Shown: positions 1 through 5,388 of the stretch, in pieces
Position numbering within the stretch: the stretch's first letter is position 1
Layout of the letters: each line of letters starts with the position of its first letter
Assembly (NCBI GenBank): GCA_903858055.1
Contig: CAIOHM010000323.1
Location: forward strand, 1-5,388
DNA length: 5,388 nt
Origin: an uncultured delta proteobacterium
GTDB lineage: Bacteria; Myxococcota_A; Polyangia; Polyangiales; Polyangiaceae
Reading direction: 5' to 3'
Notes under the pieces: generated by a model
What the model saw: the letters and a program-made list of their open reading frames with translations, nothing else
What the model was told of the DNA's origin: nothing
Database searches by the model: none
Position numbers and translations under genes: made by a program

Positions 1-1389
1 ACCGAGCGCCGCGAGCACCTCGTCCGCCGGGAGCTCCGCGGTTTTGCGCACCCAAGCGTCGTGATCCCCGGTGAGGTCGACGCCGGTGATGTCGCGGAAA
101 TAATCAGGAAAAGCGTTTTCGGGCACGGGTCGCGCGAGCCGTCCGTGATCGCTCCAAAGGCGACCTTGAACGTCGTCGAGGCCCTTTTCGCCGTTCGTCG
201 CTGCACGGATGCGCGCGTCGAGGAGCAAGCAAACGACCTCGCCCTTGCGGTAGTAGCTGACGGTCGAGTTCGCGGTGTTCGCGTCGGGCCTGTAAAGCTT
301 CACCCACGCGTCGAACGAGGCTTCTTCGAGGCTCTGCACAAAGCACCCGGGGGTCTGCTCCACGTAATTGAGCTCTTCGGCGAGGTGCGCAAAGTACTCC
401 TCCACGGTGCAGAGGTTCGCGAGTCGCACGATGCGCCAGTCGAAGTAGCTCGTCCCGCCTTCGAACCACCACAAGAGACGCGTGTAGTTTTCACGATCAT
501 ACTTGTAAGGTGTAAGACCCGCCGGCCGGATGCGCTTGACTGACCAGAGGTGAAAAGCTTCGTGGGCGACGAGCGTCAGCAGGTCGAGGTAGTCCTTGCG
601 CTTGCGGCACGCAAATGGGCTCGCAAGAAGCGTGGTCGCGTGATCGTGTTCGAGCCCGCCGCGCGCGTCCGGAGCGAGGTTCAGAAGGAACGAATAGCGT
701 TCGTACGGGGCAGTGCCAAAGAGCTGATGCTCCACCTCAAGGACCTTGCGCGTGTCGTCCACGAGCGACATGAGTTCGTTTCCCGTGAGCGCATCCTGTG
801 GCCATACGGCGTATTGGTGAGGGATGCCGTTAACGGAAAACTCGCAACGATCGAGGACGCCGAGGGAGACGGGCGTGTCGTAAAGGGCGTCGCGGTTTTC
901 TGCGAGAAAGCATCGACCACCGGCGCGAGGCGTCGCATCGCTCGGCGGAAGCGGAATCACGACGCTCCAACCCTCGCGAGGCACAATTTCCAAGGTGGCG
1001 GCCTTCTCCGGTGACGAGCCTTCGACGTAGAGAAACGTCGCGGCCGCGCAGAGAAGGGCATGCGTGCGGTCCACGTGATTGGTGCGCACCGTGAGCTCGT
1101 GGCACCAAAGGCGGTAGCGCACGATGATCTCTTTCGAGCGGTCCGCGTCGATCGTCCAAGCGTCCTTGCGCTCTTTTCGCGCAACGAGTTTCGCCCGCGC
1201 GCCGGTCGTGGCGCTGAGCTCTTGCACATGCCGCGCATACTCGCGCACGAGGTACGAGCCCGGGGTCCATACGGGCATCGCGAGCACGACGCGGCCGGCA
1301 GGTGCGTCGAAGGTCAGGTGGACTTCCACGTCGACGAGATGGGCGGCGACGTTCTCGAACGTGAGCACGTGGTGCTGGGTGACGACCAT
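1..1389 (-). CDS. M61-family metallopeptidase (glycyl aminopeptidase-like), C-terminus cut by window edge
   Basis: The 463 visible residues match the M61 glycyl-aminopeptidase family: zinc aminopeptidases that remove N-terminal residues, preferring Gly/Ala in the characterised Sphingomonas enzyme. The N-terminal beta domain carries WTPGSYLVREYAR at 41-53 and VRTNHVD at 101-107. The catalytic domain has GGLEH at 244-248, then HEAFH at 276-280 followed by LWSVKRIRP. H276 and H280 are the expected zinc ligands, E277 the catalytic base, and E310 in WWFEGGTSYFDW the likely third ligand. SFDAW (358-362) and VSYYRKGEVV (377-386) are further family blocks. Family members run to about 600 residues and end in a PDZ-like domain, so roughly the last fifth lies beyond the left edge. 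An in-frame TAA at 1401-1399 with no intervening start codon fixes the ATG. Only a weak AAGGGCGG lies three bases upstream. There is no signal peptide, so a cytoplasmic location is inferred. Family assignment is firm; the substrate is not known. Confidence 0.93.
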   Translation of the reverse strand, partial: MVVTQHHVLTFENVAAHLVDVEVHLTFDAPAGRVVLAMPVWTPGSYLVREYARHVQELSATTGARAKLVARKERKDAWTIDADRSKEIIVRYRLWCHELTVRTNHVDRTHALLCAAATFLYVEGSSPEKAATLEIVPREGWSVVIPLPPSDATPRAGGRCFLAENRDALYDTPVSLGVLDRCEFSVNGIPHQYAVWPQDALTGNELMSLVDDTRKVLEVEHQLFGTAPYERYSFLLNLAPDARGGLEHDHATTLLASPFACRKRKDYLDLLTLVAHEAFHLWSVKRIRPAGLTPYKYDRENYTRLLWWFEGGTSYFDWRIVRLANLCTVEEYFAHLAEELNYVEQTPGCFVQSLEEASFDAWVKLYRPDANTANSTVSYYRKGEVVCLLLDARIRAATNGEKGLDDVQGRLWSDHGRLARPVPENAFPDYFRDITGVDLTGDHDAWVRKTAELPADEVLAALG

Positions 1390-1447
1390 GTGCCGCCCTT
1401 AGCGCGCTTTTCGTTGGCATGGACGTCCTTGGCGACGCGCCCGCCGG

Positions 1448-3547
1448 TTACGGCGCCGTCGTAAAGACGTCGAGGTTCCACGCGCCCTTGGCGCCGCCGA
1501 AGCCCGTGAGGACGACCCAGTGCGTACCGGCTTCGAGCACCCGGTCGAGGAAGCTCCGCGCGCTCGTGAAGCCCACGTTGCAGGCTTCGGGGACCTCGAG
1601 GCCAGGGCATGCGGCACCGGAGCGGAGGCTCGCGATGGTCGTGAAGGCCGAGCCGCTCGTGCTGATCGCTACACGACGGCGTACGGGCAAATCCAGTCGA
1701 AAGAGCTGCGTGGGGGCTCGCGGGTTGGCGAGGCCCGTGTCGCATGAGGCGCCTACGGAGGAGGGCTCGGCGCTCGAATCTCCCGAAAACCGACCACCCG
1801 CCGCGGGGATCGCGATGGCGCCCGCGCAGGTGCCTCCGCCGCTCACGGGCACGTCGGCTGCAGGCGAGCGCGTGTAGACTGCAAGGGATCCGGAGCCTCC
1901 TCCGTTGGAGCTCACGCTGACCAAGAGCGGGCCCGCGGGCTCGGCGCGTCGCACCACGTGCAGCGGGGTATTTCCGAGGTTGCACGAGCGCGGAGCTCCG
2001 GGGGTGCACGCGGCGTCGTGGACCGCGAGGCCGCCGAGCGCGATGTCGGGCACGCGGCCGACGAGCATCACGTCGGCGGGGCTTGGCAGGTCCACGCGGA
2101 AGGCGAGGGTCGAGCCTCCCGCGAGGCAGCCGCTGCGCACGAAGTCGGCGCGCTGATCGAACGAGGCCGTAACGCGCGTACCGGGCGCGACCACGAGGGG
2201 CGTGAAGCACGAGTCACCCGCGGCGAACGTGCCCGCGGGGCCGAGCGTGGCGCGGAGCTCGACGCTCGGTGCGGTGGTGGTCGCGACCGTGACCACGTAG
2301 CGACCCGCGGCGACGAAGGGGATGACGAGGGGGCCGGCCTCGAGGTTGCGGCACGCGATCTCGTCGGCGAGGTCACGGCAGGCTTCGTAGCGCAGGCCGA
2401 CGGAGGCGCTGCCGCGGCCCGTGAGCGAGAGGGCGTCGACGACGAGGGACCCGTCGCGGGGCACATCGACGAGGAACGTGCGCAAGCCCGTGGCGCTGCA
2501 ATCGGTCGGGAGGCTCGCGGCGAGGCTCGCGAAGTCGACGCGCTTGGCTACGCCGAGGGCGAGGGGCTCGGGGGCGGCGCAGTCGTTCGTTCCGCGTGCG
2601 GAATCGCTCGGAAGCAGCGAGGTGCGGACGCGGAGGGTGGCGTCGGTCGGCGTTGCGATCGCGACGAGCTGGCCGCTGCCCGCAGGCCCTGCGCCGATGC
2701 GCACGCGCGGGAAGGGCACCTGCGCCGCTTGCTCGCACGCCGCGGCGCCGCCACCGCAGGCGTCGAGGAGCGCGAGCGTGACGGGGCTCGCGAGGTCCAC
2801 GACCTCGAGCATGAGGTCTTGTGTCGGGTGGCGCTCGACGCGCGCGAAGATGGTCTTCGACGTGCCGCTGACGGGGAACGCGCAGCCACTCGGAGGTGCC
2901 GCGGTGGCCCCCGCCGTGCTCAGCGTACGAAAGCCTTCGCTCGCGAGCACCACGGGCGCCTCGCAGCGGTCGCCCTCGGCGTTGAGGCACGGCTGCTCGT
3001 CGATCGCTCCGTTGCAGTTGTCGTCGATGCCGTTCGCGCACACTTCGGCCATGCGGCTGCTTCGTCGCGGATCGGCGTCGTTGCAGTCGCCGCCGCCGCA
3101 GTGGTCGTCGGGGTCACCGTCGCCGTCGGCGTCCCGCGGCGTGGTCGTGCACGCGCGCGCGGTCTCGTCGCAGCGGGCGATGGTGCACGCGTTGCCGAGG
3201 CCGCACACGTCGCCGCCGGTTACACACCCGCGGCGCAGGTCGCAGCGCTCGGAGCCGTTGCAATAGACGCCGTCTTCGCAGCGCTCGTCGTAGGCCACAT
3301 GCACGCAGCGCCCCGCCGTGAGGTCGCAGCGATCGTCGGTGCATGGGAAGCCGTCGTTGCAGGGGCCGTCGTCGTTGCACGGTACGTCCGCGATCGGCGG
3401 TGGCGCGCTCGCATCGCCCGCGTCGGGGGCCGGAGCACCGGCGTCTTGCGGGCCGAGCGGCGGCACGGGGGGAGCCTTGCTCGAGGCTGCGCACCCGAGC
3501 ACGATCGCCGAGGCGAGCGAGCACGCGAAGAGGCCCGAAAAACGCAT
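1448..3547 (-). CDS. Cys-rich lipoprotein with MopE-like metal-binding motif and four tandem beta modules
   Basis: A 699-residue predicted lipoprotein of unknown function. Residues 1-18 form a signal peptide ending in a lipobox (VLGC, lipidated C19). A Pro/Ala/Asp linker follows (about 20-55), then thirteen cysteines in three short repeats (57-133), then a MopE-like Asp/Cys motif (139-184) with GGGDCNDADP and EVCANGIDDNCNGAIDE. The rest (about 192-699) is four beta-rich modules of about 125 residues, each with four similarly spaced cysteines, resembling the pre-peptidase C-terminal (PPC-like) modules often seen in myxobacterial surface proteins. The protein should be exported and lipid-anchored, with disulfides and probably bound Ca2+ or another metal; ligand and partner cannot be told. 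The ATG at 3547 was preferred over an in-frame GTG at 3565, which would add six residues including an extra Cys and Arg residues before the signal peptide. Neither has a proper ribosome-binding site. It lies 33 bases after ftsB and 58 before the M61 gene, on the same strand. Confidence 0.9.
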   Translation of the reverse strand: MRFSGLFACSLASAIVLGCAASSKAPPVPPLGPQDAGAPAPDAGDASAPPPIADVPCNDDGPCNDGFPCTDDRCDLTAGRCVHVAYDERCEDGVYCNGSERCDLRRGCVTGGDVCGLGNACTIARCDETARACTTTPRDADGDGDPDDHCGGGDCNDADPRRSSRMAEVCANGIDDNCNGAIDEQPCLNAEGDRCEAPVVLASEGFRTLSTAGATAAPPSGCAFPVSGTSKTIFARVERHPTQDLMLEVVDLASPVTLALLDACGGGAAACEQAAQVPFPRVRIGAGPAGSGQLVAIATPTDATLRVRTSLLPSDSARGTNDCAAPEPLALGVAKRVDFASLAASLPTDCSATGLRTFLVDVPRDGSLVVDALSLTGRGSASVGLRYEACRDLADEIACRNLEAGPLVIPFVAAGRYVVTVATTTAPSVELRATLGPAGTFAAGDSCFTPLVVAPGTRVTASFDQRADFVRSGCLAGGSTLAFRVDLPSPADVMLVGRVPDIALGGLAVHDAACTPGAPRSCNLGNTPLHVVRRAEPAGPLLVSVSSNGGGSGSLAVYTRSPAADVPVSGGGTCAGAIAIPAAGGRFSGDSSAEPSSVGASCDTGLANPRAPTQLFRLDLPVRRRVAISTSGSAFTTIASLRSGAACPGLEVPEACNVGFTSARSFLDRVLEAGTHWVVLTGFGGAKGAWNLDVFTTAP
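1451..2965 (-). repeat. Four tandem beta modules with a conserved four-cysteine pattern
   Basis: Residues 195-699 split into four modules starting at C195, C323, C447 and C574 (spacing 128, 124 and 127). Each has cysteines in the same order: 195/222/264/271, 323/350/390/399, 447/474/514/522 and 574/602/647/656. The first pair is 27, 27, 27 and 28 residues apart, the second pair 7, 9, 8 and 9. Modules 2 to 4 share a block of the type FxVDLP or FRLDLP after the second cysteine, and modules 2 and 4 share an AGxxxVVTV/AGTHWVVLT-like strand near the end. Sequence between cysteines is otherwise divergent, so the duplications look old. Resemblance to PPC domains is inference. Confidence 0.75.
2996..3133 (-). 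other. MopE-like putative metal-binding motif in the lipoprotein
   Basis: Residues 139-184 begin with an Asp-rich DADGDGDPDD run, then GGGDCNDADP and EVCANGIDDNCNGAIDE. This order matches the putative metal-binding motif named after Methylococcus MopE, which is widespread in myxobacterial secreted proteins. The Asp-x-Asp-x-Asp-Gly start resembles a calcium loop. Which metal is bound here cannot be read from sequence. Confidence 0.8.
3149..3379 (-). repeat. Three tandem short Cys-rich repeats in the lipoprotein
   Basis: Residues 57-133 hold thirteen cysteines. After C57 and C63, three copies of a 25-27 residue unit can be aligned. Copy one uses C69, C74, C81 and C90; copy two C96, C102, C108 and C115; copy three C121, C126 and C133, followed by Thr/Pro instead of a fourth Cys. 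Copy starts are 27 and 25 residues apart. The core is C-x4/5-C-D-x4/5-C, with RCD, RCD and RCD at the second cysteine of each copy. This looks like a disulfide-knotted spacer. Confidence 0.75.
3491..3547 (-). other. Lipoprotein signal peptide and lipobox
   Basis: This encodes residues 1-19 of the large lipoprotein: a short positive start (MRF), a hydrophobic core and the lipobox VLGC. C19 would be the diacylglyceryl-modified cysteine after signal peptidase II cleavage. The next residues (AASSK) lack an Asp at +2, so the inner-membrane retention rule known from E. coli would not apply; outer-membrane or surface placement is inferred. Confidence 0.85.
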
Positions 3548-3580
3548 GCGAAGGCGATAGCACACCGCCTGCGTGCGGCG

Positions 3581-3871
3581 TTACTTGAGGTCGCCCTTGG
3601 GCATGACGAAGACGTACTCGTCGGGGCGCACGAGCCCGAGCTCGCGGCGTGCCACGCGCTCGATCGCGGCGGCGTCCTCCTTGAGGTCGCGGATCTCTTC
3701 CTTGAGGTCCGCGATGCCCATGCGGATGCGATCGTTCTCGGCCCGCACCGCCTTGAGCTCGCGCTGGAGCGCGACCATGCGCACGAGACCGTCGCCGCTG
3801 AACACGAGCCAGGGCACGGAGGAGAGGGTGCCCACGAGGAGCAGGGCAGGCGCGAGGAGCGCAGGACGCAT
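3581..3871 (-). CDS. ftsB: Septum formation initiator family protein (FtsB/DivIC-like)
   Basis: A 96-residue single-pass membrane protein of the FtsB/DivIC family, whose members join FtsL and FtsQ (DivIB) in the divisome and help activate septal peptidoglycan synthesis. A hydrophobic segment covers residues 4-24. A charged coiled coil runs about 29-68, with heptad-like Leu/Val/Ile spacing (LQREL, DLKEEI, DLKED). The family's C-terminal signature follows as IERVARRELGLVRPDEYVF at 70-88. Length and order of parts are typical. The frame stays open upstream to 4369, but that extension is antisense to gatB in the same codon register, so the ATG at 3871, directly before the membrane segment, is taken as the start. 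No clear Shine-Dalgarno precedes it. It is divergent from gatB and probably the first gene of a minus-strand unit with the lipoprotein. The symbol follows family resemblance; in some lineages the name divIC would be used. Confidence 0.88.
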   Translation of the reverse strand: MRPALLAPALLLVGTLSSVPWLVFSGDGLVRMVALQRELKAVRAENDRIRMGIADLKEEIRDLKEDAAAIERVARRELGLVRPDEYVFVMPKGDLK

Positions 3872-3958
3872 GATCGACGCGGACGATGCCACAGAAGGCG
3901 CGGCCGGGTGAAATCCGCAGCATCGAAGCGCCGCGGGTCGTGCTAATCGCCTGGCCCC
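3872..3958. promoter_or_regulatory. Divergent intergenic region between ftsB and gatB
   Basis: This 87-base gap separates the oppositely transcribed ftsB and gatB starts, so promoters for both must lie here or inside the opposite gene. I see no convincing -35/-10 pair, operator palindrome or riboswitch-like fold. The call rests on gene orientation only. Confidence 0.45.
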
Positions 3959-5388
3959 ATGACGACGTACGAAGCGGTCATCGGTCTCGAGGTGCACGCG
4001 CAGCTCCTCACGAAGACGAAGGCGTTTTGCTCGTGTTCCACCCAGTTCGGCGGCGAGCCGAACACGCAGACGTGCCCCGTGTGCCTCGGTCTGCCAGGCG
4101 CGCTCCCGGTGCTGAACGCGCACGCGGTCGAGCTCGCCATTCGCGCAGGGCTCTCGCTCGACTGCACGATTCGCGAGACGAGCCGCTTCGCACGCAAGAA
4201 CTACTTCTACCCGGATCTTCCGAAGGGCTACCAAATCAGCCAGTTCGACGAGCCGCTCTGCGAGCACGGCGTGCTCGAACTCCACATGGGCGAGGGCGAC
4301 GCCGCCTACACGCGGACGGTGCGCATCCAGCGCATCCACATGGAGGAAGACGCAGGCAAGAACCTCCACGACCGCGGCGACGACTCCATCGTCGACCTCA
4401 ATCGCTCGGGGACGCCGCTCATCGAGACCGTCTCCGACCCCGATCTTCGCTCGGCGGCGGAGGCGTCGGAGTACCTGCGTACGCTCCGCGACATCTTCGT
4501 CTTCGCAGGCGTCAACGACGGCAACCTCGAAGAGGGCAGCTTCCGTTGCGACGCCAACGTCTCGATCCGCCCCGTGGGCACCGAGAAGTTCGGTACGCGC
4601 GTCGAGCTGAAAAACATCAACTCATTCCGCTTCGTCGAGAAGGCGATCATCGCCGAGATCAAGCGCCAAGAAGAGTGCCTGCGCACCGGCGAGCGCATCG
4701 TCCAAGAGACGCGCGGCTGGAACGACGCCACGGGCACGACCTACCCGCTCCGCTCGAAGGAAGAGGCGCAAGACTACCGCTACTTCCCCGAGCCCGACCT
4801 CCCGCCGTTGGTGGTGACCAAAGCTCGCATCGACGCAGCGAAGGCCGCGCTGCCGGAGCGCCCGCGCGAGAAGCGTGCACGCTATGTGTCTGTATTTGGT
4901 CTTACGCCGTATGCGGCGGGTGTGCTCACGGGGCATCCGCGCGTCGCGGCCTTCTTCGAGGCCGCGGTCGCCGCGGGCGCCGACGCCACCAAGGCGTCGA
5001 ACTTCATCCAAGCGGAGCTTCTCCGCGACGTGAAGACGAAGGGCGTCGAGGCCGAAATTCCCCTGACGCCGGAGCAGCTCCTGGAGCTCCTCGCGCTCGT
5101 CGACGCAGGCACCATCAGCGGCAAGCAGGCGAAAGAGGTCTACGCGGCGCTGCGCGGCACGCTCAAGACCGCGAAGGGCGTCGTGGGCGAGCTCGGCCTC
5201 GAGCAGATGAGCGACGCGGGCGCGATCGACGCGATCGTGCAGAAGATCGTCGACGCGAACCCGAAGCAAGCGGAGCAGCTTCGCGGCGGCAAGCTCGGTC
5301 TCATGGGCTTCTTCGTGGGGCAGACCATGAAGGAGACCGGCGGCAGCGCGAACCCGGCCCTCGTGAACGCGGCAATCAAGAAGGTGCT
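3959..5388 (+). CDS. gatB: Asp-tRNA(Asn)/Glu-tRNA(Gln) amidotransferase subunit B, last codons beyond window
   Basis: GatB is the tRNA-binding and kinase-like subunit of GatCAB. It activates the side chain of mischarged Glu-tRNA(Gln) or Asp-tRNA(Asn) with ATP and receives ammonia made by GatA. The 476 visible residues follow the family: GLEVHAQL (9-16), four cysteines C24, C26, C39 and C42 (CSC...CPVC) suited to a structural zinc site, RKNYFYPDLPKGYQISQ (79-95), the signature VDLNRSGTPLIE (145-156), and DYRYFPEPDLPP (272-283). The helical and YqeY-like tRNA-binding tail covers about 325-476 (AELLRDV, then KLGLMGFFVGQTMKETGG). GatB proteins are usually about 475-500 residues, so only a few residues are missing. 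An in-frame TAA at 3944-3946 with no start codon between fixes the ATG. There is no Shine-Dalgarno; the bases just before it are CCTGGCCCC. gatA and gatC are not in the window; gatA or gatC just downstream is possible but unseen. Confidence 0.97.
   Translation, partial: MTTYEAVIGLEVHAQLLTKTKAFCSCSTQFGGEPNTQTCPVCLGLPGALPVLNAHAVELAIRAGLSLDCTIRETSRFARKNYFYPDLPKGYQISQFDEPLCEHGVLELHMGEGDAAYTRTVRIQRIHMEEDAGKNLHDRGDDSIVDLNRSGTPLIETVSDPDLRSAAEASEYLRTLRDIFVFAGVNDGNLEEGSFRCDANVSIRPVGTEKFGTRVELKNINSFRFVEKAIIAEIKRQEECLRTGERIVQETRGWNDATGTTYPLRSKEEAQDYRYFPEPDLPPLVVTKARIDAAKAALPERPREKRARYVSVFGLTPYAAGVLTGHPRVAAFFEAAVAAGADATKASNFIQAELLRDVKTKGVEAEIPLTPEQLLELLALVDAGTISGKQAKEVYAALRGTLKTAKGVVGELGLEQMSDAGAIDAIVQKIVDANPKQAEQLRGGKLGLMGFFVGQTMKETGGSANPALVNAAIKKV

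Noticed and set aside
1390..1447. Terminator or promoter between the lipoprotein and M61 genes
   Set aside because: No stable stem with a T-run and no recognisable promoter elements are visible in these 58 bases.
1314..2210. 298-codon minus-strand frame overlapping the lipoprotein and M61 genes
   Set aside because: Arg-rich frame-shifted shadow of the lipoprotein; the lipoprotein frame carries the lipobox, repeated cysteine spacing and family motifs.
3548..3580. Possible hairpin after ftsB (CGCC / GGCG around a seven-base loop on the minus strand)
   Set aside because: The stem is only four pairs and no T-run follows, so it is not supported as a terminator.
1958..3946. 662-codon plus-strand open frame
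   Set aside because: Its product is low-complexity Ala/Arg/Gly/Glu-rich with no recognisable domain, and it lies antisense in exact codon register to two well-supported genes, which explains the lack of stops.
3941..3947. TGCTAAT as a possible extended -10 for gatB
   Set aside because: Only four of six bases match TATAAT, there is no -35 match at the proper distance, and the in-frame TAA inside it is a sufficient reason for its composition.
4622..5269. 215-codon minus-strand frame opposite gatB
   Set aside because: gatB is unmistakable across this region on the plus strand; the antisense product is Arg/Leu-rich with no family features.

Overview
The window reads as ordinary chromosomal DNA from a high-GC bacterium, most likely a myxobacterium (Myxococcota, perhaps Polyangiales-like). 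The main clues are a lipoprotein with an Asp-Ala-Gly/Pro-rich linker, a MopE-type Asp/Cys metal-binding motif and cysteine-bearing beta modules, a combination common in that phylum. The very strong G/C preference at third codon positions agrees. The taxonomic call is inference from protein style; no rRNA or phylogenetic marker was compared.

Layout: four protein genes fill almost the whole window. Three lie on the minus strand and read right to left: a small FtsB/DivIC-type septum-formation protein (3871 to 3581), a large cysteine-rich secreted lipoprotein (3547 to 1448), and an M61 glycyl-aminopeptidase-like metallopeptidase (1389 to the left edge, C-terminus missing). The gaps between them are 33 and 58 bases, with no convincing terminator, so they may share a transcript. 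On the plus strand, gatB (3959 to the right edge, lacking only its last few codons) diverges from ftsB across an 87-base gap that must hold both promoters.

Functionally the genes are a mixture. GatB belongs to the tRNA-dependent amidotransferase that makes Gln-tRNA(Gln) and/or Asn-tRNA(Asn). FtsB is a divisome membrane protein. The M61 protein is probably a cytoplasmic aminopeptidase. The lipoprotein is the only gene without a clear role. It has a lipobox, a linker, three short Cys-rich repeats, a MopE-like motif, and then four tandem modules of about 125 residues, each with the same four-cysteine spacing.

No RNA gene, mobile element, CRISPR array, phage gene or defence system is visible, and no stretch over 300 bases lacks a gene. 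I see no convincing undescribed system. The lipoprotein architecture and its neighbourhood are the most worthwhile leads. Several long open frames exist antisense to these genes, but they are explained by codon register in GC-rich DNA.
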